Part shown: positions 1-7,719 of the stretch, piece after piece
Layout: every line of letters begins with the position of its first letter
How positions within the stretch are numbered: the stretch's first letter is position 1
Source of the DNA: Vicinamibacterales bacterium
GTDB lineage: Bacteria > Acidobacteriota > Vicinamibacteria > Vicinamibacterales > Fen-181
Assembly: GCA_036504215.1 (NCBI GenBank)
Contig: DASXVO010000076.1
Location: 1 to 35,078, forward strand
Length of the DNA stretch: 35,078 nt
Direction: 5' to 3'
The notes under the pieces: model-generated
What the model saw: only the letters and a program-made list of their open reading frames with translations
The model's database searches: none
Told to the model about the DNA's origin: nothing
Made by a program: the position numbers and the translations under genes

Positions 1-663
1 CACGAAGAACACGTTGCGCCGCCAGCCCCGGTCGTAGATGACCTGCAGTTCTTCCAAGATGCGCGACGGAGGCTTGGTCCGGACGACGTGCCCCAGCATC
101 GTCGTCACGTCGCAGAACTCGCACTGGAAGGGACACCCGCGGGAGAACTGGATGTCGATTCCGAGGTACAGGTCGAAATCCAGCAGGTCGAATCGCGGCA
201 CGGGCGACGTGGCGAGGTCGGGCTTCTCGCGGGCCTCGATGACCACGCCTGACGCGTGGCGCTCGATGGCGCTCACCAGTTCGCCGGCCACAGCCTCGAG
301 TTCGCCCTTGACCACGATGTTCGCGCCGGCGCGCAGGAACTCCTCGGGGACGTGGAAGGCCAGCGAGCCGCCCACGACGACGAGTTTGCCGTGCGCGCGC
401 CCTTCCGCCACCGCCGCCATCATGCTGCTCGTGTGCGCCGCCATCCCCGAGACCATCACCACGTCGAACGTGTTCCACTCGTCCGGGGAGACGTCTCGGA
501 CGGCCAGTTCGACCAGGCGGTATTCCCATGTCTGCGGCAGGATGGCGGCCACCGTGGTCAAGGCGAGGGGCGAGTCCGCCAACCGCCGGCCGACCATCCG
601 CAGCACGCGTTCCTTGGTCCAGTAGGTCTGGGTGCAGCGCGGGTTCAGGAGGAGGATTCTCAT
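1..663 (-). CDS. B12-binding-type radical SAM protein, partial (3' end off window)
   Basis: Reading the minus strand from an ATG at 663 gives 221 uninterrupted codons to the left edge, so the C-terminal part is missing. The start MRILLLNPRC is typical of radical SAM proteins with an N-terminal cobalamin-binding Rossmann domain, here about residues 1-150 with a VVVGGS strand-turn. The canonical DxHxxG cobalamin-ligand motif is not obvious. The radical SAM cluster motif is C177-PFQ-C181-EF-C184, after the core strand DIQFSRG. The following residues (DVTTMLGH, then ILEELQVIYDRGWRRNVFFV) resemble the DUF4070-associated subgroup. The substrate is unknown. It is divergent from the tricorn-type gene and separated by about 220 bases, so it probably belongs to a transcription unit to the left. 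The family call is secure; the role is not. Confidence 0.88.
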   Translation of the reverse strand, partial: MRILLLNPRCTQTYWTKERVLRMVGRRLADSPLALTTVAAILPQTWEYRLVELAVRDVSPDEWNTFDVVMVSGMAAHTSSMMAAVAEGRAHGKLVVVGGSLAFHVPEEFLRAGANIVVKGELEAVAGELVSAIERHASGVVIEAREKPDLATSPVPRFDLLDFDLYLGIDIQFSRGCPFQCEFCDVTTMLGHVVRTKPPSRILEELQVIYDRGWRRNVFFV

Positions 664-699
664 CGGGCTACGCTGAGGTCCGGTGCGAGGACATGCCTC

Positions 700-705
700 A
701 TCATA
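700..705 (-). promoter_or_regulatory. possible -10 element for the left-edge radical SAM gene
   Basis: Read on the minus strand, 705-700 is TATGAT, preceded by CTAG. It stands out in GC-rich DNA about 37 bases before the ATG at 663. No good -35 is visible at the expected distance, so the call is weak. Confidence 0.3.
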
Positions 706-746
706 CTAGAGGCCGAGGGCGATCTGGCCGCTCGCGCACGCTGGTC

Positions 747-762
747 CCCCAGTTCCCCAGTT
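747..762 (+). repeat. two tandem copies of CCCCAGTT
   Basis: Positions 747-754 and 755-762 are identical 8-mers, CCCCAGTT. They sit in the non-coding gap between the divergent radical SAM and tricorn-type genes. This is either a short simple repeat or a direct-repeat operator half-site pair. Nothing in the sequence decides between them. Confidence 0.5.
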
Positions 763-887
763 GAGGTGGACGGCACCCCCGGCGTCCGTTGATTCCCGAA
801 ATCTCGCCGAACCAACATGCCGCCACCGACGTCTGATACGCTGATAGACTCTCCGTGTCTTCGGTTCCTCCAACGCCCATGCTGCCC

Positions 888-3800
888 ATGAATACCAGAC
901 GATTTGCCGCCATCACCACGCTCGTGCTCACCCTGGGCCTCAGCGCCCCCCGCGGGCAGGCGCCCGAGTCGCGCCTGTTGCGGTTCCCGGCCATCCACGG
1001 AAATCAGATTGTCTTCACGTACGCCGGCGATCTCTACACGGTGCCGGCCGCCGGTGGCGTCGCGCGTCGCCTCACCAGTGACGTCGGGTTCGAGATGTTC
1101 GCCCGTTTCTCGCCGGACGGGAAGTCGCTGGCGTTCACGGCCCAGTACGACGGCAACACCGAGGTCTACCTGATGCCCGCGCAGGGAGGCGTGCCGAAGC
1201 GGCTCACCTGGACCGCCACGCTCTCGCGCGACGACGTCTCCGATCGCATGGGCCCGAACAACCTGGTCATCGGCTGGAAGGACAACCAGCACATCCTCTT
1301 CCGCTCGCGGCGGGCCGACTGGAACGACTTCCTCGGCAAGCTGTATCTCGCGAACGTGGCCGGCGGCCCGATCGAGGAACTGCCGCTGCCCCGTGGCGGC
1401 TTCGCCTCCTTCTCGCCTGACGGGTCGCAGTTGGCCTACAACCGGATCTTCCGCGAGTTCCGCACCTGGAAACGCTATCGCGGCGGCATGGCCGACGACG
1501 TGTGGCTCTACGACTTCAAGACGAAGACGACCACGAACCTGACCAACAATCCGGCGCTCGACATCGTTCCGATGTGGAAGGGAAACAAGATCTTCTTCGC
1601 GTCCGATCGCGATCAGAACTCGCGGCTCAATCTCTACAGCTACGACCTCACGTCGAAGCAGACCAAGAAGCTCACCGACTTCGCCGAGTTCGACGTGAAA
1701 TTCCCGTCCCTCGGCGACGATGCCATCGTGTTCGAGAATGGCGGGTTCATCTACCGCTTCGACCTTGCGACCGAGAAGACCGCGAAGGTGCCGATTACGA
1801 TTGCCGAGGACTTCGACGGCGGCCGGCCGAAGGTGGTCGATGTCAGCCGCAGCGTCACCAATTTCGAGCTTGCGCCAGACGGAAGCCGCGCGCTCTTCGG
1901 CGCGCGGGGTGATGTATTCACCGTGCCGGCGAAGAACGGGCCGACGCGCAATATCACGCGGACGTCCGGCATCCACGAGCGCAACTCGAAATGGTCGCCG
2001 GACGGAAAGTGGATCAGCTACATCTCGGACGCCTCCGGCGAGGACGAGATCTGGATGACACCGCAGGACGGACAGGGGGCGGCCATCCAGGTCACGAAGA
2101 ACGGCGACGGGTACAAGTTCGACGCCATCTGGTCGCCCGACAGCAAGAAGCTGCTCTGGTCCGATCGCCAGCAGCGGCTGCTGTTCGTCGATCTCGACAC
2201 CAAGGCCGTCACCACGGTGGCCCAGGCCCAGCCGGACATCGTTCGGAGCTATGCCTGGTCGCCCGACAGCCGGTGGATTGCCTACGTGAAGCCGGAGGAC
2301 CAGACCGCCGGCCCGCTGCTCCTCTACTCGCTCGACACCAAGCAGGCGATCGCGGCCACCGACGGCTGGTACCCCGCGAGCCAGCCGGCCTTCAGCCCCG
2401 ACGGGAAGCTGCTCTTCTTCGTGTCGGCGCGCACGTTCAACCCGACTTACGGCCAGACCGAGTTCGAGCACATCTACGCCGACATGACGCGGATCTACTT
2501 CGTGACGCTGACCAAGGACACGAAGAGCCCGCTCGCGCCGCGCAGCGACGAGGTGAAGATCAAGGACGAGGCGAAACCGGGGGCAATGGAGGCGAAGCCC
2601 ACCGACGCGAAGAAGGACGAGCCGAAGAAGGACGTTCCTCCAGTCGTCAAGGTGGACGCCGACGGCCTCCTTGCGCGCATCGCGGTCGTGCCGGCGCCGG
2701 CGGCGAATTACCGCGGCCTGACGGCGGTCGGGAATCGCCTCTACTACGGGCGCGGTGGCCTTCGCGAACAGGCGGCGCTCTACGTCTACGATCTCGACAA
2801 ACAGGCGGAAACGCAAATCGTCTCCGGCCCAGGCGGCTTCGAGATCTCGGCCGACGGGAAGAAGATGCTGTTCGGCACGGCGGGGCGCTTCGCGATCGTC
2901 GACGCGCCGACCGGCAAGGTGGAGGCGCGCGACTACCTCGACCTGTCCGACATGAAGGTCACGGTCGACCTCCACGCGGAGTGGCGGCAGATGTTCAACG
3001 AGTCGTGGCGGCAGATGCGCGACTTCTTCTTCGCGCCGAACATGCACGGCGTGGACTGGCCGTCCGTACGAACGAAGTATGCGCCGCTCGTCGAACACGT
3101 CAATCATCGGGCCGACCTGACCTACGTCATCGGTGAGATGATCGGCGAGCTGAACGCCGGCCACACCTACGTCGGCGGCGGCGACCTTCCGCTGGCGCCG
3201 CGGGTCTCGATGGGGCTGCTCGGCGCGCGTCTCGAGCGCGACCCGCAGTCGAAGTTCTTCCGGATCACGAAGATCCTCAAGGGCCAGAACTGGGCCCCGG
3301 CGCTTCGCTCGCCGCTCACCGACATCGGCGTGGACGTGAAGGAAGGCGACTTCGTCGTCGCCGTGGACGGCCGCTCCACCGCGGAACTGGCGGACATCTG
3401 GGAGGCGCTCGTCGGCAAGGCCGGCAAGCAGGTCGCGCTCAAGGTGAACGCGGCGCCATCCGCGCAGGGCGCACGGACGACAATGGTGGTGCCGACCGAA
3501 GACGAGCGGCCGCTGTACTACTTCAACTGGGTCGAAGACAATCTCGCGAAGGTGACGAAAGCCACCAGCGGGCGGGTCGGGTACGTGCACATTCCCGACA
3601 TGGGCCCCGCCGGACTGAACGAGTTCTCCAAGTACTACTACGCCCAGACCGCCAAGGAAGCGCTCATCGTCGACGTGCGGAGCAACGGCGGCGGGAACGT
3701 GTCGCCGATGATCATCGAGCGGTTGCGCCGGGAGATGGTCCTGGTGGACATCGCGCGCAACGGCACGCCGCAGACGAACCCCGGCGCGATGATCGTCGGG

Positions 3801-4199
3801 CCGAAGGTGCTGCTGGCCGACGAGTTCTCGGCGTCGGACGGCGACCTCGTGACCTGGCGCTTCAAGACGCACAAGATCGGGCCGGTCATCGGCAAGCGCA
3901 CGTGGGGCGGCGTCGTGGGGATCAGCGGGTCGTTGCCGTTCCTCGACGGCGGTGTCCTCAACAAGCCCGAGTTCTCGCGATACGACGTCGCTGGCAAGGC
4001 GTGGGTGATAGAGGGCGTCGGCGTGGAGCCCGACATCTACGTGGACAACGATCCGGCCAAGGAGTACGCGGGTGAGGACCAGCAGCTGGACAAGGCGATC
4101 ACGGTGATCCTCGACCTGCTGAAGAAGCAGCCGGGTACGCTGGCGCCGCCGCCTCCGTTCCCGGTGAAGCGTCACGGGAGTTCGGAGCCGGGAAAGTAA
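888..4199 (+). CDS. exported tricorn-type S41 peptidase
   Basis: A large exported serine protease of the tricorn family (S41B), expected to trim peptides in the periplasm. From the ATG at 888 it is 1103 aa; GTG 855 and ATG 879 are in-frame alternatives and none has a clear ribosome site. I prefer 888 because MNTRRFAAITTLVLTLG is a clean signal-peptide start. Beta-propeller repeats (FSPDGK, WSPDGK, WSPDSK) fill about residues 35-600, with a Lys/Glu/Pro-rich linker near 560-590. A PDZ-like segment lies near 790-870 and the S41 domain follows. Candidate catalytic residues are H759 (AGHTYV), S983-D984 (EFSASDGD) and E1047 (GVEPD), matching the tricorn tetrad pattern. Length is normal for the family. 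It heads a run of exported proteins on the same strand. Confidence 0.93.
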   Translation: MNTRRFAAITTLVLTLGLSAPRGQAPESRLLRFPAIHGNQIVFTYAGDLYTVPAAGGVARRLTSDVGFEMFARFSPDGKSLAFTAQYDGNTEVYLMPAQGGVPKRLTWTATLSRDDVSDRMGPNNLVIGWKDNQHILFRSRRADWNDFLGKLYLANVAGGPIEELPLPRGGFASFSPDGSQLAYNRIFREFRTWKRYRGGMADDVWLYDFKTKTTTNLTNNPALDIVPMWKGNKIFFASDRDQNSRLNLYSYDLTSKQTKKLTDFAEFDVKFPSLGDDAIVFENGGFIYRFDLATEKTAKVPITIAEDFDGGRPKVVDVSRSVTNFELAPDGSRALFGARGDVFTVPAKNGPTRNITRTSGIHERNSKWSPDGKWISYISDASGEDEIWMTPQDGQGAAIQVTKNGDGYKFDAIWSPDSKKLLWSDRQQRLLFVDLDTKAVTTVAQAQPDIVRSYAWSPDSRWIAYVKPEDQTAGPLLLYSLDTKQAIAATDGWYPASQPAFSPDGKLLFFVSARTFNPTYGQTEFEHIYADMTRIYFVTLTKDTKSPLAPRSDEVKIKDEAKPGAMEAKPTDAKKDEPKKDVPPVVKVDADGLLARIAVVPAPAANYRGLTAVGNRLYYGRGGLREQAALYVYDLDKQAETQIVSGPGGFEISADGKKMLFGTAGRFAIVDAPTGKVEARDYLDLSDMKVTVDLHAEWRQMFNESWRQMRDFFFAPNMHGVDWPSVRTKYAPLVEHVNHRADLTYVIGEMIGELNAGHTYVGGGDLPLAPRVSMGLLGARLERDPQSKFFRITKILKGQNWAPALRSPLTDIGVDVKEGDFVVAVDGRSTAELADIWEALVGKAGKQVALKVNAAPSAQGARTTMVVPTEDERPLYYFNWVEDNLAKVTKATSGRVGYVHIPDMGPAGLNEFSKYYYAQTAKEALIVDVRSNGGGNVSPMIIERLRREMVLVDIARNGTPQTNPGAMIVGPKVLLADEFSASDGDLVTWRFKTHKIGPVIGKRTWGGVVGISGSLPFLDGGVLNKPEFSRYDVAGKAWVIEGVGVEPDIYVDNDPAKEYAGEDQQLDKAITVILDLLKKQPGTLAPPPPFPVKRHGSSEPGK

Positions 4200-4212
4200 C
4201 CGGTGAGCAGGG

Positions 4213-4246
4213 GTCAGGGGCCAGGGACACTCTCCTGGCTCCTGAC
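4213..4246 (+). terminator. strong hairpin after the tricorn-type gene
   Basis: The arms 4213-4226 and 4233-4246 form a continuous 14-bp stem as RNA, with two G-U wobbles and a 6-base loop. It begins 14 bases after the tricorn stop codon and lies between two convergent reading frames. No run of T follows on either side. It may be a terminator or 3'-end stabiliser without a U-tract, or a copy of a dispersed intergenic palindrome. Confidence 0.45.
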
Positions 4247-4325
4247 ACGGCGGCTGTAGACCTGTCGCTGTGACGCCGGAGACGGGCACGGGGCTCCGGG
4301 CCAGACCGAGAAGCCGGCGATCGGC

Positions 4326-4472
4326 TCACGGCCGACCGAGGACGTCGATATTGTCCGTGACCGCGATGGAGGTCATCTTCAGCCGATTCGCCTGCCTGGC
4401 CACGCCCAGGACCGTTTCGTCCTTCGTCAACGACGCCTCGAGGGTCACGTCGCTCTCGGTCTTCTGGGGCAT
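4326..4472 (-). CDS. possible small protein, 48 aa, unknown
   Basis: A 48-codon frame starts at ATG 4472 (MPQKTESDVTLEASLTKDET) and ends DNIDVLGRP. A ribosome-binding sequence AAAAGGA lies at 4487-4481, eight bases before the ATG. The frame lies in an otherwise empty 498-base gap, so it is not the shadow of another gene. Composition is soluble, with no signal peptide or membrane segment. I recognise no family. It is convergent with the tricorn-type gene, with the hairpin at 4213-4246 between them. Chance is possible at this length; the spacing of the ribosome site is the main support. Confidence 0.4.
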   Translation of the reverse strand: MPQKTESDVTLEASLTKDETVLGVARQANRLKMTSIAVTDNIDVLGRP

Positions 4473-4668
4473 TTCGTGGGTCCTTTTCCCCCGCGTTCGA
4501 CCCTCGCAGCACTCGGGCCACGGCGGCTGAGTGCCACCGGGAACGGGACACGACGAGCGCAGACTTCGGCTCCTGGTCACATAGACACTCGCAGCACCTC
4601 GCCGGCGCGGCCGATCCTACAATCCGGAATCAACAAGCCCAGGCGGTCGAACCCGTCGGTCTCCGCGA

Positions 4669-4693
4669 TATACTCGGCAGGCTCAAAGGAGGT
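4669..4693 (+). promoter_or_regulatory. -10-like TATACT and strong ribosome binding site for the HisC-like gene
   Basis: TATACT at 4669-4674 is the only AT-rich -10-like hexamer near the gene; no convincing -35 is seen. AAGGAGGT at 4686-4693 is an essentially perfect Shine-Dalgarno sequence four bases before the ATG at 4698. It fixes the start and removes an in-frame upstream extension to 4476. Confidence 0.5.
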
Positions 4694-4697
4694 GGTG

Positions 4698-5846
4698 ATG
4701 GCTTTGTCGAGGCGTGCTTTTGTCAGGACCCTTGGTGCCGGTAGCGCGTTCACGGCGGCGATGATGGCAGGTCGCGGCCACGAAGCGCTGGGTGCATTCT
4801 TCCCTGCCGGCTTCGTGCCCACCCTGCACGCTGACGCCGGCCCCATTCGTCTCGACAGCAACGAGAACCCGAACGGGCCGTGCCAGGCGTCGATCGACGC
4901 TATCCGCGGCGCATTCGGCGAAGCCTGCCGCTACCCGGACATCGGGCCGGCCGAGTTGCTGCAGGCGATCGCGAAGCACCACCAGGTCGCACCCGAGAAC
5001 GTGCTGCTCGGCTCGGGCTCGGGCGAGATCCTGCGGATGGCGGCGTTCGCCTTCACCACGGCCGGTCGCCCGCTCGTCCAGGCCACGCCCACCTTCGAAT
5101 CGCCGGCACGCGACGCCGAGCTGATCGGCACGCCGATCGTGTCGATCCCGGTCGACGCGTCGCTCAGGCTCGACCTGACCGCGATGGCGGCCAGGTCGGG
5201 TGGCGCAGGGCTCGTGTTCCTGTGCAACCCCAACAACCCCACGAGCACGGTCCACGGCGCGGCCGCCGTGAGCCAGTTCATCTTCCAGGTGTTGAAGGTG
5301 TCGCCCGCCACCTGCATCCTGGTGGACGAGGCGTACCACGAGTTCGTGGATGACCCCGGGTACAGGACGGCGCTGCCGCTGGCGCTCGAGAACCCGCAGA
5401 TCATCGTGTCCCGCACCTTCTCGAAGGTGTATGGCATGGCCGGACTCCGCGTCGGCTACGCGATCGCCCACGCCGACACCATCAAGTCCATGTCTCGGTT
5501 CCGCATCGCCAACAACGTCAACGTGCTCGGCGCCGCGGCAGCCATCGCGGCACTGCCGCAAAAGGAACACGTCGCGCGCCAGGTGACGCTCAACCGCGAG
5601 GCGAGGGAGTTCACGCGCCGCGCCTTCACCGACGCCGGCTACAAGGTTGCCGCGTCGGAGGCGAACTTCGTGATGGTGGAGATCAGGCGCGACGCCAAGG
5701 CCTTCCAGGAGGCGTGCAAGCTGAGAGGGGTGCTGGTGGGCCGTCCGTTCGCGCCGCTGACCACGCATGCCCGCATTTCGATCGGGACGATGGACGAGAT
5801 GCGGCAGGCGCTCGACATTGTCCGCACCGTGCTGGCGCGGGCCTAG
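4698..5846 (+). CDS. Tat-exported HisC-like PLP aminotransferase
   Basis: A fold-type I PLP aminotransferase of the histidinol-phosphate aminotransferase class, 382 aa. The start is fixed by the ribosome site at 4686-4693. The N-terminus MALSRRAFVRTLGAG carries a twin-arginine motif followed by an Ala-rich stretch, a Tat signal. Export folded with PLP bound would fit that route. Visible motifs are the substrate-loop LDSNENPNGP, the CNPNNPTST segment, DEAYHEF, and the Schiff-base lysine K243 in SRTFSKVYGMAGLRVGY. The C-terminal GTMDEM segment is also HisC-like. No his genes are nearby, so a role in periplasmic amino-acid or aromatic amino-acid transamination is more likely than histidine synthesis; this is inference. 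It lies between exported hydrolases. Confidence 0.9.
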   Translation: MALSRRAFVRTLGAGSAFTAAMMAGRGHEALGAFFPAGFVPTLHADAGPIRLDSNENPNGPCQASIDAIRGAFGEACRYPDIGPAELLQAIAKHHQVAPENVLLGSGSGEILRMAAFAFTTAGRPLVQATPTFESPARDAELIGTPIVSIPVDASLRLDLTAMAARSGGAGLVFLCNPNNPTSTVHGAAAVSQFIFQVLKVSPATCILVDEAYHEFVDDPGYRTALPLALENPQIIVSRTFSKVYGMAGLRVGYAIAHADTIKSMSRFRIANNVNVLGAAAAIAALPQKEHVARQVTLNREAREFTRRAFTDAGYKVAASEANFVMVEIRRDAKAFQEACKLRGVLVGRPFAPLTTHARISIGTMDEMRQALDIVRTVLARA

Positions 5847-5917
5847 CACGGACAGGCTGCAGCATGATCGGGGCGCGCGACATGGCGCCCCCGCCATTCA
5901 CGTGAAGGGGTAACGCG

Positions 5918-7612
5918 ATGCGCGGACGCACGGTACTTGTCGTCACCTTCATCGTCGCAGCCGCGGTGGGGGTCGTCACCGCGGCCCGCCCACCAGCCCC
6001 CGAGTCTGAACGGAATTTGTCGCGCCTCGATCTCCTGCCGCGCAGCCGCGGCTGCACTCAGGCGGCCACGCCAACTGGCCTGCCAGGCGGTTCGCAGGGA
6101 TTCAGGGCCGAACCGCCGCGGTTCGCCGATCCCGCCAGGCGGCAGACGCTCGCCGGCGCCTTCGTCGAGATCGACCGCGTCGTGCGCGACTACGCCGTTC
6201 GCGCGCACATCCCCGGCGCCGCCTGGGGACTCGTGATTGACGGAGAGCTTGCGCACCTCGGCGTCGCGGGCACCCGGGAGGTTGGCAAGGAGGCCCCGGT
6301 GGACGGCGACACGGTGTTCCGCATCGCGTCGATGACCAAGAGCTTCACCGCGATGGCGATCCTCAGCCTGAGGGACGAGGGCCGGCTCTCGCTCGACGAT
6401 CCTGCCGAACGATACGTCCCGGAACTGCGCGGGCTGGCGTACCCGACCGAAGACGCGCCTCGACTCACCGTGCGTCACCTCCTGTCGCACGCGGCCGGGC
6501 TCCCCGAGGACAACCCGTGGGGCGACCAGCAACTATCGGCCACTGAGGAGCAGTTGTCAGCGCTGCTGCGCGGCGGCATTCCGTTCTCCAATTCCCCGGG
6601 CGTGGCCTACGAGTACTCGAACCTCGGCTTCGCAATCCTCGGCCGCATCGTCGTGCGCGTGTCCGGCGTGTCGTACCGCGAGTTCGTGACGGCCCGGATC
6701 CTCCGTCCACTCGGCATGGCGTCTTCGACGCTGGAGCCGTCCGAGGTGCCGAAAGGCCGGCTGGCCCACGGCTACCGATGGGAAGACGAGACGTGGAAGG
6801 AGGAGCCGCCGCTACCCGATGGGGCCTTCGGCTCGATGGGTGGCATGCTCACGTCGGTGCGCGATCTTTCTCGCTACGTGGGCGCGTTCCTCGACGCGTG
6901 GCCTCCAAGAAATGGTGCCGAGAAGTCGCCGGTTCGGCGGTCGTCCCTTCGCGAGATGCAGCAGGCGTGGAGGTGGCGCCCGGCCACCGTCGGTCTGGAG
7001 GGTGCGAGTGGCGCGCCGCGCCTGAACGCAGGCGGGTACGGCTTCGGGCTTGGGATGTCCCAAACCTGCCAGTTCGATCACGTCGTCGCGCACAGCGGCG
7101 GTCTGCCTGGATTCGGTTCGTTGATGCGGTGGCTGCCCGAGTACGGCGTCGGGTTCATCGCCTTCGGCAACCGCACCTACACGGGATGGGGTGGAGTGGC
7201 CGACCAGGTCTTCGCGATGCTGGCGAAGACCGGGGGACTGCAGCCCCGTGAGGTTCAGCCCTCGCCGGCGCTGGCGGCGGCACACGACGCGGTCTCGCGC
7301 CTGGTCGTCGCGTGGGACGCCGGACTCATCCGACAGATCGCCGCCGTGAACCTGTTTCTCGACCGTTCGGAGGAGCGACGCCGAGCCGATTTCGAACACC
7401 TGCGCGCCGAGGTTGGAACCTGCCGTGCCGACGGCCGCTTCGAGGTCGTCGAGAATCCGTTGCGCGGGAGCTGGCTGTTGCAGTGCGAGCGCGGTCGCGT
7501 CCGGGCGTCGGTCACGTTGGCGCCCACGATGCCGCCGACGGTCCAGTACCTCGAGGTGCACGCTGTGCCGGCGTCCGGCGAACCACCGCGACGACCGACG
7601 TGCGGGCAATGA
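5918..7612 (+). CDS. exported serine hydrolase, class C beta-lactamase/esterase fold
   Basis: A beta-lactamase-related serine hydrolase (S12 type) of 564 aa with a hydrophobic signal segment in residues 4-23. A ribosome site AAGGGG (5905-5910) precedes the ATG by seven bases. Active-site motifs are S138-M-T-K141 (SxxK), Y233-S-N235 (YxN) and H392-SGG in place of KTG. The H-x-G form is common in penicillin-binding-protein-like esterases and D-peptidases. About 170 residues after the hydrolase domain form a C-terminal extension of the type seen in other long family members. Likely substrates are D-amino-acid peptides or esters, not necessarily antibiotics. It follows the HisC-like gene by 71 bases and may be co-transcribed with it. 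Confidence 0.92.
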   Translation: MRGRTVLVVTFIVAAAVGVVTAARPPAPESERNLSRLDLLPRSRGCTQAATPTGLPGGSQGFRAEPPRFADPARRQTLAGAFVEIDRVVRDYAVRAHIPGAAWGLVIDGELAHLGVAGTREVGKEAPVDGDTVFRIASMTKSFTAMAILSLRDEGRLSLDDPAERYVPELRGLAYPTEDAPRLTVRHLLSHAAGLPEDNPWGDQQLSATEEQLSALLRGGIPFSNSPGVAYEYSNLGFAILGRIVVRVSGVSYREFVTARILRPLGMASSTLEPSEVPKGRLAHGYRWEDETWKEEPPLPDGAFGSMGGMLTSVRDLSRYVGAFLDAWPPRNGAEKSPVRRSSLREMQQAWRWRPATVGLEGASGAPRLNAGGYGFGLGMSQTCQFDHVVAHSGGLPGFGSLMRWLPEYGVGFIAFGNRTYTGWGGVADQVFAMLAKTGGLQPREVQPSPALAAAHDAVSRLVVAWDAGLIRQIAAVNLFLDRSEERRRADFEHLRAEVGTCRADGRFEVVENPLRGSWLLQCERGRVRASVTLAPTMPPTVQYLEVHAVPASGEPPRRPTCGQ

Positions 7613-7719
7613 GGACCGAAGGCGCAGGGCTGAAAGGCAATGGCGCGCCGCCCCCACCACGATGACCAATGTCGCCCCGTCGAGCCGTATCACGAGTTGG
7701 GAGATCCAGGGAGCATCGG

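Noticed and set aside
660-4289. 1209-codon minus-strand open frame opposite the tricorn-type gene
   Set aside because: It is rich in Arg, Val, Asp and His with no domain pattern, the usual antisense shadow of a GC-rich gene. The plus strand has signal peptide, propeller repeats and catalytic residues.
4698-5846. Histidine biosynthesis HisC
   Set aside because: A Tat signal is present and there are no other his genes. The setting is exported hydrolases.
5918-7612. Antibiotic-resistance class C beta-lactamase
   Set aside because: HSGG replaces KTG and the protein has a long C-terminal extension. Esterase or D-peptidase relatives fit better.
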